The notes under the pieces: generated by a model
Seen by the model: the letters and a program-made list of their open reading frames with translations, nothing else
The model's database searches: none
What the model was told of the DNA's origin: nothing
Position numbers and translations under genes: made by a program
Shown here: positions 1 to 11,911 of the stretch, in pieces
Layout of the letters: every line of letters starts with the position of its first letter
Numbering within the stretch: the stretch's first letter is position 1
Assembly: GCA_016584305.1 (NCBI GenBank)
Contig: JACEEZ010023407.1
Span: forward strand, 451,697-515,696
DNA: 64,000 nt
DNA from: Chionoecetes opilio
Lineage: Eukaryota; Arthropoda; Malacostraca; Decapoda; Majidae
Direction: 5' to 3'

Positions 1-137
1 ATGGGGACGGAGCACCCCTTTTAGGAAGTTAGGTTAGATTATCGGGGGTCAAGGGGAGCGGAGCCCCCCAGGTAGGTGGTGAGGTAAAATTTGGTTAGGA
101 TGTTAGGTTAGATTATCTGGGGGTCGAGGGGGGGGTG
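1..137. repeat. Intergenic DNA with TTAGG-like motifs
   Basis: No gene is seen. The stretch has several AGGTTAGGTTAG-type motifs separated by G-rich sequence. The same style of sequence returns at 2740-2790 and 41030-41590, so this is dispersed repeat DNA rather than a telomere. Confidence 0.5.
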
Positions 138-856
138 CAGTCAGTTCGTACACAAGTTGTTTCGTACACCAGTAGATTCGTACACCAAACAAGTTGTTTC
201 GTATACGAAACCATAGTCGTTTCGTGCAATCAGCTCAGAGTTGAAAGTTGCTTCATAAATGGCAGACCTTCTTCGTTGTTGTGTTTCTACACATTGGCAC
301 AAAGCATGCAGTGATATGATTTGTCCGTCTGAGCATTGTTCAAGGGACAACACATGCTGGGACTGCCAATCTGATGGGTAACATGCTGCCTCTGGCCAGG
401 GATTTGGCGTTCAGCAATCACGTGATATTTCGGCTAATTTGCAATGATTATATTAAATTAATGCTCCATATTCAAGTAGAACTACTATTACCATAGTAAT
501 ACTCAGTCAATGTTTTGCTCAAAGACCTAAAATACTGATCATTTTTTTGGTTTGAGGGAACTTATTCGTCTGATAATTGATTGCATGTAGATATGGCATC
601 TGCTTACCCGTGTTCAGGCTGTAAGGAAGAAGTACTTACGTCCGCGTCAATATGCCAAAGTAGCCAGCACTATATCATTGTTGGATATTTATAAAATGTA
701 AAACTGTTTTAATGTTTCAGAAGCATAGCTGATGTAATATAGTTTTTTAATGGTTTTAGGTTTAACAAAGAAAAGGAATACACTACATGGATAAATAATT
801 ATAATTTGTATAATTTAGTACGATAGAGAGAGAGAGAGAATTGTGCTGCACATACG

Positions 857-1582
857 TCTATAATAATATAAGCGAAAGTGTGTCTGTCTGTGTGTGTGTG
901 TGTGTGTGTGTGTCCGCGATAGGTGCCGCCCCCAGTGCCCCAATCCCATCATATGGCACAGTTTTGGAACCAGGTCGACCAGGGGAACATTTTAAGCATA
1001 CGTATGGGATGATCCGATCACTTTTTTTGTCTTTTTTTTAGCAGCCTATTAGCGAGAATTGTGAAAAAAGGGGGTTGCGAGAATTGAGGAAACCTTGATG
1101 TAGGGTGATGGGTAATGGCCCATTACCCATCACCCACTCACCACTCACATTACCACTCACCCATTACTAATGGGTGAGTGAATGGGTGGGGTGATCGGTA
1201 ATGGGTGTGGGGTGATGGGTGAGTGAATGGGTGGGGGGTGATGGGTTGGGGGTGATGGGTGATGGGTGAGGGAATAGGTGGGGAGTGATGGGTAATGAGT
1301 GAGTGAATGGGTGTGTGGTGATGGGTAATGGGTGAGTGAATGGGTGGGTGGTGTTGGGTAATGGGTGAGTGAATGGGTGGGGGGTGATGGGTAATGGGTG
1401 AGTGAATGGGTTGGGGGCGATGTGAATGGGTTGGCGTTAATACATACATTTCTACATCCATGATTTTAGGAAAGCTAGAAGGGGCTATCTGGAGAGTCTG
1501 TGTTTGGTGGGCCGAAGGCCCACCAATAGCCCTCCGCAGGAGCTAGCCAAAAAGTCCGCCCGGAGGGCGGCTTTGCGGCTAG
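857..1582 (+). mobile_element. Helitron-like non-autonomous element, copy A
   Basis: The 5' end reads TCTATAATAATATAAGCG. The 3' end has a GC hairpin (stem CCGCCC 1556-1561, GGGCGG 1565-1570) followed by CTTTGCGG and CTAG at 1579-1582, then T. A 5' TC, a subterminal hairpin and a CTRR end next to T are the classical Helitron signature. The interior holds a (GT)n tract at about 883-912 and a minisatellite. The same sequence occurs inverted at 15217-15867. No Rep/helicase coding is present. The base before the 5' TC is G rather than the usual A. Confidence 0.75.
1165..1430. repeat. GGGTGAGTGAATGGGTGG-type minisatellite
   Basis: Imperfect tandem units of about 30-35 bp built from GGGTGAGTGAATGGGTGG and GGTGATGGGTAAT lie inside Helitron-like copy A. 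The same array occurs in copy B (about 15355-15575), so it belongs to the element. The open frames across it are artefacts of the repeat. Confidence 0.8.
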
Positions 1583-1807
1583 TATATAATAAAACTTGTA
1601 TGTAATGTCGTTTATTCTACATAACATTTTAAAGATACAGAAATAACCACCACTGAAGTTTCATAAATATGACTTTTATATAAGTAAAATTCCCAGAGCA
1701 TCAATATTTTGGCCCTTGAAATCGGAATGGTGCAATTCTTTTGCTCAGTTTTCAATAGTTACCTCCGCCAACGAAGTTAGAGGGGTTATGTTTTCACCCC
1801 GATCTGC

Positions 1808-1839
<32 letters not shown>

Positions 1840-2008
1840 TAGTGTACAGGATTTCTCGAAAAGTTACGAATATATTTGGACCAAACTCGGTATACCAAGT
1901 CTATTTGGTATAAGGAAGAACTTGTTTAATTTTGGATGAAATCTATTGACAACTGTTACCATGGCAACCAATTGATGAAATATTCGGCCGGAGGTATGCG
2001 CTCATAAT

Positions 2009-2176
2009 ATAAGATACTTTGATCCTATCTAGACACTTTGCAAGTACCAACTACAAGGTTATTGACTATACAAAGCGCCACCACGCCAGGACGAACTTGG
2101 TGGACTCGAACCGCTGACCGAATGCAGGGTCTCTACACACGGACCGCGCGCTCTACCACCAGGCCACCCTGGCGGG
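2009..2176 (-). mobile_element. tRNA-derived SINE with 12-bp target duplication
   Basis: Read on the minus strand it carries a tRNA-like promoter: an A-box-like TGGCCTGGTGGTAGAGC and a B box GGTTCGAGTCC. It is flanked by the perfect 12-bp repeat TGCGCTCATAAT (1997-2008 and 2177-2188). It interrupts the ACCTCCGCC repeat, whose copy at 37.2 kb lacks it. About 168 bp, with a short non-poly(A) tail. It is not a tRNA gene, because the body lacks a full cloverleaf. Confidence 0.8.
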
Positions 2177-2193
2177 TGCGCTCATAATAATGA

Positions 2194-2425
<232 letters not shown>

Positions 2426-2734
2426 TTTTATTAAAAATTTGGGCGGAGTATGCGCTCTACTGAGTGCACCCCCCCCGTCCCTATTCAGTATGTTTCAAAG
2501 CCTAAAGTCCAGTACCTACTAGATTAAATAAATATGCTTGTTACATTGATACAAAAAAACTCTCATAACACTGCTATGCTTTTTAATTAGGAGTCAAACT
2601 TGACTACTAGAGTTACGAAACAACACCAGGTATGTACGAAACAACTCAAAATCAGTGTACGAAACAACAAACAAAACCTGGGTATGAAACAACTTGTGTA
2701 CGAAACTCCCTGTAACCGTCAAGGGCCCCTCCGC

Positions 2735-3060
2735 TAGGAGGTTCGGTTAGATTACCGGGGTGGCCATCTAAGAGGTTAGGTAAATTTCAATAAATCTAGG
2801 TAAATTTGGTACCCCTACATACGTAACTCCTAAAAGACGTGCTTCAGACGCATTATTTGTTCTCCACCCGAATACCCAACATTCCCAATTTCCCACAGGT
2901 CCCCAAGCCTGCTTGGGGGAAAGGGGAGAGTATGGGCAAACACTAGAAATTTACTAAATATTACGCAGGAGTTGGCGGGCTCCACAGGCCGTACAGCTTG
3001 TGTTTTCTATATTATTTTCGGCTAAGTATATTGTGCAGTAGCAATTTTTTATGTCCATGC
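2735..3060. repeat. Dispersed intergenic repeat related to 40.4-41.8 kb
   Basis: Contains a block ending in GGGAGAGTATGGGCAAAC that recurs at about 41230-41340 and 41650-41780, preceded each time by CGACGCATTATTTG-like sequence and TTAGGTTAG motifs. Non-coding. Confidence 0.6.
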
Positions 3061-3107
3061 TATGTTCTAAATTAGATATATGAGATTAAATAAATATTCC
3101 AGACAAT

Positions 3108-3237
3108 TGCAATGGCTCCAGACCCTGAAGATAGCATATGTGAAGAACACCCAGTCCATCTGTGAGGAACATTTTGAACCCAAGTACATCAGCAGCACAG
3201 AACGTCTGCTGAATAATGCGGTTCCAATTCCTACAGG
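3108..3237 (+). pseudogene. THAP-domain exon (C-terminal half of the THAP finger)
   Basis: After a splice acceptor (TATTCCAG) the exon reads QLQWLQTLKIAYV, then SICEEHFEPKYI and LLNNAVPIPT, and ends at CCTACAG|GTAAGG. This matches the second half of a THAP zinc finger: W, C-x2-H-F, and the AVP box. The first half, with the leading C-x2-C, must lie in an upstream exon that I could not find. Exon end phase (1) fits the start of the proline-rich exon at 9276, so this is taken as the DNA-binding end of the P-type transposase gene further right. The 5.9-kb intron between them holds a whole LINE. Confidence 0.65.
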
Positions 3238-3696
3238 TAAGGGAACGTCAAGTACTACATATTACACGTTACTGTACATTCACAAAAAATTACCACACTT
3301 TGCGTTGTATCGGTCAGAGTTGAATTATATATATTGTAAACAAGGCCAGCTGAAACAGGTCGATATCATCAAACTTTCCACAAGTATGTGTTTAGCTCTA
3401 ATTGTACCCAAATTTTTACCACAAATGGAGTGGGTGAGGAGGCTTCACATGGGTACCTGGGTAAATATTATATATATACAACAGATTGAAAATATGAATA
3501 GTAACATTCATAGCTCTATTTAAGCTCATATATATTACATATACCTTAGGCTTTCAATACAACCAACATTTGCATGTACATTAAAAGCAAAGCCGACCGG
3601 ACACCCCTGCCGCCATCTTTTTCCCCAGCAGGAAAAACATCCCCACGGACTGACCAAAGGCCACATTTTATACCCTAGTTAGTAAAATTCGTAGCG
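3238..3696. other. Intron-like DNA with no recognised gene
   Basis: Sequence after the THAP exon. The open frame running on past 3237 shows no recognisable motif and follows a good GTAAGG donor, so it is read as intron. Nothing else is seen. Confidence 0.4.
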
Positions 3697-3698
3697 CC

Positions 3699-3890
<192 letters not shown>

Positions 3891-4196
3891 TTTTTCTTTT
3901 TTATTTAAACAACTGACATGGTATACATGGGGCTACAAATAGCAAAGAGGTTGTTGTAGGCAACGGGTGGCAGAAGCTAAAGATGCCCCCTGTCCCGGGG
4001 ACATCTATCTGAAAGGTATGCCTTATAGGATAAACTAAATATATAATGTTACAGACTGAGGGTCACTGTCCGTCACAGGCACTTTTCAGGCGCACTATTT
4101 ACACGTACACTGTGTCACTGTGTCAATGTGTGTCACTATGTGTGTGTGTCACTATGTATCACTATTGACACGACACTGTGTTACGCCTTACGGGCA

Positions 4197-7117
4197 CTAA
4201 GGCGGATGTAAGCGGCACCATCTGTGGGCCGCCACCTTCACCTGCTGGGTGTTCATGGCCACGACATCCACCTCAACCGTGAAGGTGTTCCACAGTGTCG
4301 CCGTGGCCCAAGTAAAGGCGCGCTGGCCCATCACGGTGTGGGTCCTCGGGGCCTCGAGGAGGAGATCACCTGACGCTACCGTCCTCGTAGCGCGCTCTGG
4401 GGCCTGAAGTCCTGCAAGGTGGGAAGAGTGTTGCACCTGGGCCTTGTGCAACACTGTGAGGGCACCGACTCTCCTCCGGTGCCCCAGGCTGTCAAGCTGG
4501 GATCGGGGATCATCCCGCCACTGCTCCTGCTGTAGTCGTTGTTGTTGTTCTTGTTGCTGGTGTTGGAGCTGCAGCTGATGTTGTTGTTGTTGTCGTCGCT
4601 GCTGCTGCTGCCACTGTTGCCACGGGCGACGTTCCCTGTGATATTGGTCGTCGGTTGGGTGTATGAGGCGCTCAGCACGCCTCTGCACTTTGTCCAGCAG
4701 TGACAGGTGGCACTGGGCACTACTCATCCAGGTGAGAGGACTGTACTCCATGACGGGCCTCACTTGGGCCTTATACAGCCGCATGAGGCCGTCAGCGTCG
4801 AGCAGGTGCCTTACTCGGCGCAGGAGAGTCACCCTCAGGGAGGCTCGACGTGCCACTGTCTCCAGGTGGCGGTCAAAGCGGAGCCTGGAGTCAACCTCCA
4901 CCCCCAGGATGTTGATGGAGTCCTTGATGGCAAGGGTATCGTCCCCAAACTTCAGCTTCCCCTCGAGTAGCCTGGGGTCCTCCCTCGAACGTGATATAAC
5001 CATGGCCTGGGTCTTCTCGGCAGCAAACTTGACTTGCCACCGTCTTCCCCAGGCCGTGATGTCACCAAGTTGACGGTTGATGGCATCTATCACGTTCGCA
5101 GTCTCCTCTCTGGTGTAGGAGTGGGACACGGTGCAGTCGTCAGCATAGGCAGACGCCACAGGGAGGCTTTGGAGGAGGTCATTGAAGTAAATGTTCCACA
5201 GGATGGGGCCCAGGACCGATCCCTGTGGAACGGAAGCCTCCACCGGGTACGTGGCTGACGTGCTCCCATTCACCACCACCCTCAGACTCCGACTGTGCAG
5301 GTAGCTCGAGAACAACGCCAGCAGGTGTCCCGTGATGCCGAGCTTTTCAAGCTTTGCCAGGAGGCCCTTGTGCACACACAGTCAAAGGCCCCGGCGATGT
5401 CCAGGGCAATCACCAGCGATGGGCGGCCAGAGTCCAGGGAGTCCTGCCATGATTTGGAGAGCAGGAGAAGCAGGTCCGAGGCGGAGCGTCCCTTCCTAAA
5501 CCCGTACTGTCTAGGGGACATCAGGTGGTGCTCCTCTAGGTGGCGGGTCAGTTGCTCTGCAATAATCCTTTCTAAGATCTTGCTGACAACTGACAGGAGC
5601 GAGATTGGACGATAGCTGGCTGGATCAGTCCTCTCCTTTTTCTTGTGTACGGGCGTGACACGAGCCTCCTTTCACAGGCTTGGCCAGGCGCCCATTTGGA
5701 GGCATTATTGAAAGATGTGCGTGAGGGGCCTTATCAGCTCATCTGCACAGTGCTTGAGCAGGAAGGGACTCACACCATCAGGCCCAGGCGCCTTTTTGGT
5801 GTTGACGGTACGCAGGAGGCGGGCCACGATGTCCTCCGTGACCACCGGGCTGTCCAGGCCCAGGTGACACATACGGGTGAGGCGAGGTGGCTGCCTCTCA
5901 GGGTCCTGTGTTGTCATCTTCCTGCTGAAGTGCGTCGCCAGGAGGTCTGCCTTCTCCTGGTTTTTTACCACCCAGTCTCCTGCTGGTGTGATGAGGGGCG
6001 GGATTCTCTCCTGGGTGACGGTGCCTTGTCTCTCCTTCACCAAGGACCACCATTGCTTGGGGTCAACTTGATTGGAGTCTAGTTTCCTCCTGACGTCATT
6101 TTTCCACCTGTTCCTGGCCCATGAAGCTGTCCTGGTCATGGCCTTACAGGTGGCGCGGTGCAGGGCCTTATTCCTCTTTGTGGGGCGGCGCTTTAGGCGC
6201 ACCCAGGCCTTGTATTTATCCTCCGCGGCAAGGCGACACCTGAAACCGAACCACGGCTGGTCTCGCGGCTCAGCCTCGTACACTCTATGTGGAAAATGTT
6301 GGTCCCGCGCGGCAAGGAGAATGGCGGTGAAGGTGGCCACATTGTGATCCACGTCACCGCAGAGCGTGGCGGCCCAGTCAGTGTCAGACAGGACGCGCTT
6401 GATGGCCAGCCAGTCAGCTCTATCCCACAGCCAAATGACCCGCTGGCATGTTTCCTCGCTGGCGGGGTCTAGGCCAATGTGGGAGAGCACTGCTTGATGA
6501 TCAGAGCTGCCAACTGTGTTCAGCTGGCTGCACTGCACTGAGTCTGCAGGAAGATCAGTGAGCACTGGGTCCAGAGAGCCACCTCGTACGTGTGTGGGGA
6601 AGGTGACGTGATTGGTGAGCCCATGGACCACTGTCAACTCTGTGAAGGCCCTTTTCACCAAGTGCTGATTCAGGTCGCCCACGATAACGCTGTTCTGGCA
6701 GTCACGGGTGGCCAAGATGGTGTCCAGCTGATCGGTGAGGAAGGCTAAGGGTGCTGCGCCGTGCCATTGTGGGCGATAAAGAGCGCATAATAAGACAGCA
6801 CTTTTGTCTGTGAGGAGAAGGCGGAAGAACATCGCTTCTATCCCCTCGGGGACCGGGACAGGCAGTAACTGAAGCTGCAGTCCCTCACGGTGACACACTG
6901 CTACACCGCCGCCTTGTCCGGTGCCTCGATCACGCCGCATCCAGTGACAATAGCCCGGGATTCTGTCACATGATGTCACACACTCATCAGTCAGGAACGT
7001 CTCGACGGCCACCACGACGTCAGCTTTGTTCCTGAGGACGGTGTGTGTTAGCTCGCCGACATTCGTCCTGAAGCCGCGAACGTTGGCAGACAGGATCTTG
7101 AGGCCAGTGTGTGCCAT
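4197..7117 (-). pseudogene. LINE 1 ORF2: endonuclease-reverse transcriptase, broken
   Basis: Encodes an apurinic-type endonuclease followed by a reverse transcriptase, which nick target DNA and copy the LINE RNA. EN: N-terminal KILSANVRGF, metal-binding ETFL, VGDLNQH and the late SSDH. RT: KKAPGPDGVS, SYRPISLL, QYGFRKGRSA, DIAGAFD, VPQGSVLGP and the catalytic AYADD. A cysteine/histidine-poor, glutamine-rich insert lies near 4560-4610. Only three lesions are seen: stop codons at about 5706 (TAA) and 5665 (TGA, in a Trp position) and a one-base loss near 5373 that shifts frame after the FD motif. The start lies 9 bp after the ORF1 stop. About 973 residues if whole, normal for the family. Confidence 0.9.
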
Positions 7118-7126
7118 TCCTTGCCC

Positions 7127-8461
7127 TTAGTGATGGTATGGGGAGGCGACAGCAGCGTATGGCAATGGTGTAAGCACCTGTGGGTGATGCTGTGATGGGT
7201 GGAGTGGGTTGGGGAGGAGAGGATTGGTGAGGAGAGGGATTCGTTCAGTGAGCAGGGCCCTGAAGAATCGTTCCTGCCTTTCTTCAGCTGCTCGAGTGAA
7301 ACAATTGTCTGCAGTATGTCCTGAACGCAGACAATGCTCGCAGCTTTGGCTCCGTTTTTCCTCAGCCAGCCGTTTACGGCAAAGGTCGCGAGTATGACCC
7401 CTTTTGTCGCAGTATTCACAGACGATGGCGGTGCAGTGATGTCTGGTGTGACCTCGCTGAAGGCACTTCCTACAATGCGGAAGGTTTTGTCCGCCACGGG
7501 AGTGAGTGGTGGTGGAGTCGTAGTTTGTGGCGGCGCGTCTATAGTTGCCGCCGCTAGTACTGTAACGGCGCCTCCTTTGATGAGAGGGACTATGACCGCG
7601 GTTATTATGGGCGCGGGCGGCTCCCCTGATCGGGGAGGTCGGGATGGGAGCGGCTCTTCGAGGCTGCGTCTCCCGTGGGAGGTTGGCGGGGAGGTCTGGT
7701 CGGGGAAGCTGGGCTGGAGCTTGAGTACCGCGGGCCGGGGGGTGAGGTGTGTTGTCGAGCCCGGCACTTCCGCTGGCTGGGTCCTGTGAGATAATATGAA
7801 GAGGACGGGGTTTCCCCGACTCCCACCACGCCTTCAGTTCAGGATGCGCGCCACAAGCTGCGCCCCAGTCAGAGTCAATTTTGCTGGGGAGGGCACTAGT
7901 CGCCTGAGTGACAACAGGGGTGTCAGCGTGCAATGGGGTGGAGGCGAGGCCGTCGACTTTCGTCAGGGCGCCTGCTAAGAAGGCGCGAAGATCGACGACT
8001 CCCTCTTTCTGCTTCCTGAAGTCTTTATTTTCTGCCTTGAGAGAAGCGTTTTCAGCCAGAATCCTTCCAAGGAACTCTCCTAGTTCCACAGGTGGAAGGG
8101 AGACCAGCTCTGCTATGAAGACCTGGTCCTCAGGGAATTGGGCGGTGTGGGTTGAAGTGGAGGCAGCGGCCTGGGACGGGGCTGATGGGTCAGCGACTGG
8201 CTCGCGGTTGATGGGGCGCAAGACGCCTCGGGCGGTCCTAAGCTGGGCAGCTCGGGAGCAACAGAAAGTTTCCTCCGTGAAACAATCGCCACACACAGCG
8301 TTGGGACACTCCGGCTGACTGCACGACAGCGTGTGTTTGTCGCGAGTGGAGTACGAGCACACACAGCAATAACTGGAGCCTGGTACACCGCTTTGCCCTG
8401 CCCACAGAATCTTTCTGTGAGAGAGGGCGTCGACGTTGATGGTGTTGTCGTTATCAGCCAT
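7127..8461 (-). CDS. LINE 1 ORF1: zinc-knuckle nucleic-acid-binding protein
   Basis: An intact 444-residue ORF, probably the RNA-binding chaperone of the LINE ribonucleoprotein. An N-terminal Cys-rich finger (residues about 25-70: CCVCSYS, LSCSQPECP, CGDCF, FCC) resembles PHD/RING-type zinc binding. The middle is proline- and serine-rich. Near the C-terminus stand three CX2CX4HX4C knuckles: CRKCLQRGHTRHHC, CEYCDKRGHTRDLC and CEHCLRSGHTADNC. The ATG at 8461 is about 20 bp from a (GA)n tract, so there is almost no ordinary 5' UTR. Being intact while ORF2 has few lesions suggests a fairly young insertion. Confidence 0.88.
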   Translation of the reverse strand: MADNDNTINVDALSHRKILWAGQSGVPGSSYCCVCSYSTRDKHTLSCSQPECPNAVCGDCFTEETFCCSRAAQLRTARGVLRPINREPVADPSAPSQAAASTSTHTAQFPEDQVFIAELVSLPPVELGEFLGRILAENASLKAENKDFRKQKEGVVDLRAFLAGALTKVDGLASTPLHADTPVVTQATSALPSKIDSDWGAACGAHPELKAWWESGKPRPLHIISQDPASGSAGLDNTPHPPARGTQAPAQLPRPDLPANLPRETQPRRAAPIPTSPIRGAARAHNNRGHSPSHQRRRRYSTSGGNYRRAATNYDSTTTHSRGGQNLPHCRKCLQRGHTRHHCTAIVCEYCDKRGHTRDLCRKRLAEEKRSQSCEHCLRSGHTADNCFTRAAEERQERFFRALLTERIPLLTNPLLPNPLHPSQHHPQVLTPLPYAAVASPYHH

Positions 8462-8474
8462 GATGGTGGCTGCG

Positions 8475-9002
<528 letters not shown>

Positions 9003-9275
9003 CGACCTCGATGTGGCAGCAGGGGAGGGTAGCTCTACAATACTACTAAAAATATTCCACACAATGGTTTGTACTGACTATGAAGTATTGTTGTCATCAA
9101 TCCATCTATATTATGCGTGTATTCATTTTTGTTAATGGCTTCCAGTCCTTATCTGTGTATTGGACTAAGTTTTATTTCCTTTTCTCTCTCTTAATGATAT
9201 GGCATTAGCTTTGGCAGGTACAGTACCAATGTTTTATTTATGTACAAGATTATTACTGATACGTACTTTTGACAG

Positions 9276-9365
9276 ATTGTTTTGACGATTTTGGAGTGCT
9301 CCCTACTCCCCATTACCAGCCACATCCTCCCACCCCATCAGCCCCACATCCTCCTACCACATCAG
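9276..9365 (+). pseudogene. Proline-rich exon of the P-type transposase gene, 5' part
   Basis: After the acceptor TTTTGACAG the frame that fits the THAP exon (phase 1) reads DCFDDFGVLPTPHYQPHPPT and ends in APHPPTTS. The PPTTSAP motif continues at 11647 after an inserted LINE. It probably forms a flexible linker between the THAP finger and the catalytic part. The exon is split by the LINE at 9366. Confidence 0.55.
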
Positions 9366-9687
9366 TATGGAGTATGTCTCACATGTTTGGGGAGGATCCA
9401 CTCATACAGCTCTCCTAAACAGGGTTGAGTTAAAAGCTTTTCGTCTCATCAACTCTTCTCCTGACTGACTGTCTTCAATCTTTAAATCACCGCCGCAATG
9501 TTGCTTCTCTTGCTTTCTTCTACCGTTATTTTCATGCTCACTGCTCTTCTGAACTTGCTAACTGCATGCCTCCCCCACTCCCGCGGCCTCGCTGCACAAG
9601 ACTTTCTACTCATTCTCATCCCTATTCTGTCCATCTTCCTAATGCAAGAGTTAATCAGTATCTTTACTCTTTCATCCCTTGCACTGG

Positions 9688-11408
9688 TGTGAGAGCTGGA
9701 GAGTTGGGAGAATGAGGAATAGGAGGGAAAGAGGAATAAAGGGGGGAATGGAAGAGAAGGGAGGAAGAGGCAGAGTACTGATAATGGTGGTAATAGAGAG
9801 AGAAGCAATTGATGTTGTGCTTACAACAATCTTCCTTATCAGCCCTACGAAGGGGTGGCCGGCGCCCACCTGCACATTTGCTGACCACAGTTAAGGATCC
9901 CTCCCGTCCCCCGGCGAAAGAGAAGATGAGGGGAGGAGAAGGAGAGAGAGAGAGAGAGAGAAAGTGAGAGAGAGAGTGAGAGAAGGTGAGGGAGAGTGTG
10001 AGAGAGTGAGAAGGTGAGGAGGCGAGGAGAAGGAGGAAGAGTGCTGAATCTTCATTCCTCAATTCACGCCATCACTTTACACTTATGTCAGCACTGAAAT
10101 AACCTTTGACATGTACCCACCACACGCCGGGTCTCCCCCTGAAGACAGGAGAGAGAAGATCAGATTCTATATATCCTGCGGTGTGGCCACACGTCTTATT
10201 GCGTCGCGGTGATATCTTACGAGACTAGTGTCTTAGCGCGGTGAGTGAGTTAGGTGGTATTCCTTCCAGATACCACGCGCTCAAGTACGTGCCAACACAC
10301 GCCGCGTCCTTCATTACCAGACGCCCGACGCCCGCCACGCCGCTTGTCATCTGGGGCAGGTGCTACTCATCTCTACGAAGTCCCGACGTCCTGCCAGGCA
10401 CCTGCCCTGGTGGCTTTGCCCCTGTGTCCCTCCTGGGCTCCTGAAATGAAGGGGCCACGGCAGGGCAAATAGCGGCGCTCGGCGTTGCCCCTGTGGCTTT
10501 TCACTTTGCCCCAGGGACGACGGAGCTTCGACGGGACGGCTAAGGAATACCCCGCATAACCCCAGGGGCGGGAAGTGCAACTCTACGAGACCAAGATGTC
10601 CCCGCAACACTGCCCGCCCCGGTGGTGATTCCCCTGGGCCGCATGGCTTTCCGGAACCGCCGTGGGGCAACCAAGGGGCGCCCTCACTTTGCCCCAGGGG
10701 GTAGGGAAGTGCTACACTACGAGACCATGACGTCCCTCCACACTACCTACCCCTGTGGCCTCTCTTCAGGGCCCTTGGGGAACCACTGGGTGCTGGGGCC
10801 AGGCTCTAGCGGCGGGCTCAGGGCGGAGGGGCAACTCTACGCGACTACAACGCCCTACTAGATACCTCCTTCAGGAGGTTTTCCCTGGGTTTCCCCCCCG
10901 GAACCCTGGGGCATTACGAGGCACCTGCAACAGGATCTTAGGACCTCTTGAGCACCACATACAGGTCTTCCTGAAGGCGACGCAGCAGGTGGTGATGTAT
11001 CTATATGATTGACAGTGCATGACAGGGGCGGGCGATAATGGATTGACCCCGGGGCAACTATGCAAGCTAGGGGACTCGGGGGGGAACAGGGAGGGTCGCC
11101 CCCCGGGTAAAGCCCGGGGCGTTATAAGCCTGGGGAGGTAAGCTCCCCGTATCTCCGAAGCTACGGGCACTGGCCCGTCGTACCTGCCGGTACAAGGAGA
11201 TAAAGCCCAACCCGGCGTCTTCAGGTAGAGGTGCCGGGGTTATTTGTCATGCCACGACCAGCGACCGATTGGAAGAACCATAGCGGGTTGGAGGGACGCT
11301 AAAACAGGAGCTACGTATATCAACACTCCCCCGTTGAGTCTCCGCGCACGCAATTTCCTTCCTTCCCCCCTTCGGGAGTAGCGGAGCGGCGGCGTCCGGA
11401 GCTTAACA
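9688..11408. mobile_element. Solo-LTR-like insertion, 1721 bp, 5-bp target duplication
   Basis: The insert starts TGTGAGAGCTGG, ends GGAGCTTAACA and is flanked on both sides by ACTGG (9683-9687, 11409-11413). Removing it with one ACTGG rejoins the LINE RT sequence exactly. TG...CA ends plus a 5-bp duplication are the LTR hallmark. No internal gag or pol is present, hence a solo LTR (inference). It contains AATAAA at 9735, a GA-rich stretch, CTATATAT near 10168 as a possible TATA box, and a GC-rich second half with diverged tandem units. No pair was seen in the window. Confidence 0.7.
10367..10880. repeat. Diverged tandem units in the solo LTR
   Basis: The motif GCAACTCTACGAGACCAAGA and variants recurs at about 10367, 10575, 10709 and 10830, each followed by GTCCC, CCTGCCCCTGTGG and CCCTGGG-like blocks. 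Spacing is 123-208 bp, so the repeats are old. They may be amplified promoter or enhancer blocks of the LTR. Confidence 0.5.
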
Positions 11409-11646
11409 ACTGGTAAACTCTGGAACTCTCTTCCTGTTTCTATTTTTCCACTTTCCTATGACTTAAATCTTTTCAAAAGAAGAGTAACAAGACACCTCCC
11501 GAACTAAATTGGCCTGCCCCTCTGTTTTTATTTTATTCTCTTGCTGTCTTCTTTATAGGGACTGGAAACTAAGCGGGCTTTGTGTTACCCATTTTTGTTG
11601 TGCCCTTGGCCAGTTCCTTGTGATGTAAAAAAAAAAAAAAAAAAAA

Positions 11647-11841
11647 ACAGCCCTGCAGCCTCCCACCACATCAGCCCCACAGCCTCCTACCACATCAGCC
11701 CCACAGCCTCCCACCACATCGCTCCCACAGCCACAGCCTCCCACCACATCACCCCCACAGCCACAGCCTCCCACCACATCACTCCCACAGCCACAGCAAA
11801 TGGATGGTATTGAGAGTTATAACAGTAACAGTTTGCATGAT
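11647..11841 (+). pseudogene. Proline-rich exon of the P-type transposase gene, 3' part
   Basis: Continues the PPTTS repeat of 9276-9365: four to five copies of a QPPTTSAP / QPQPPTTSLP unit, then QQMDGIESYNSNSLHD before a possible GTTAGG donor at 11842. That donor would join in phase to the next exon at 11912; it is weak, so the junction is uncertain. Confidence 0.45.
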
Positions 11842-11911
11842 GTTAGGCCTCACCAATTAATTTTAGACTGACATGTAATTTTCTCTTGTTGCGATAAATT
11901 TCCGTATACAG

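Larger units (their letters stand above)
3897..8461 (-). mobile_element. Near-complete non-LTR retrotransposon (LINE 1), two ORFs
   Basis: A LINE of about 4.56 kb. ORF1 has three zinc knuckles (8461-7127); ORF2 has endonuclease and reverse transcriptase (7117-4197); a 3' UTR of about 300 bp ends in AATAAAAAAGAAAAAG. It sits in an intron of the P-type transposase gene, in opposite orientation. A (GA)n tract abuts both ends when read in element orientation. The ORF1 and ORF2 types suggest the jockey/CR1 group; the exact clade would need a tree. Confidence 0.9.
9366..11646 (+). mobile_element. 5'-truncated LINE (RT C-terminus, 3' UTR, poly-A), interrupted
   Basis: Starts inside the C-terminal RT region: MEYVSHVWGGSTHTALLNRV, then FRLINSSPLTDCLQ, HRRNVASLAFFYRYFHAH and RCTRLSTHSHPYSVHLPNAR. 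The frame is lost at 9688, where a 1721-bp insertion begins. It resumes at 11414 in SGTLFLF-type sequence corresponding to the usual LWNSLP segment, then a 3' UTR and a poly-A run at 11627-11646. This is a common decapod LINE 3' end. It landed in the proline-rich exon of the THAP transposase. Confidence 0.8.

Noticed and set aside
1150..1461. Proline/histidine-rich minus-strand ORF of 103 codons
   Set aside because: It is the GGGTGAGTGAATGGG minisatellite of Helitron-like copy A; copy B gives a similar artefact at 15154-15645.
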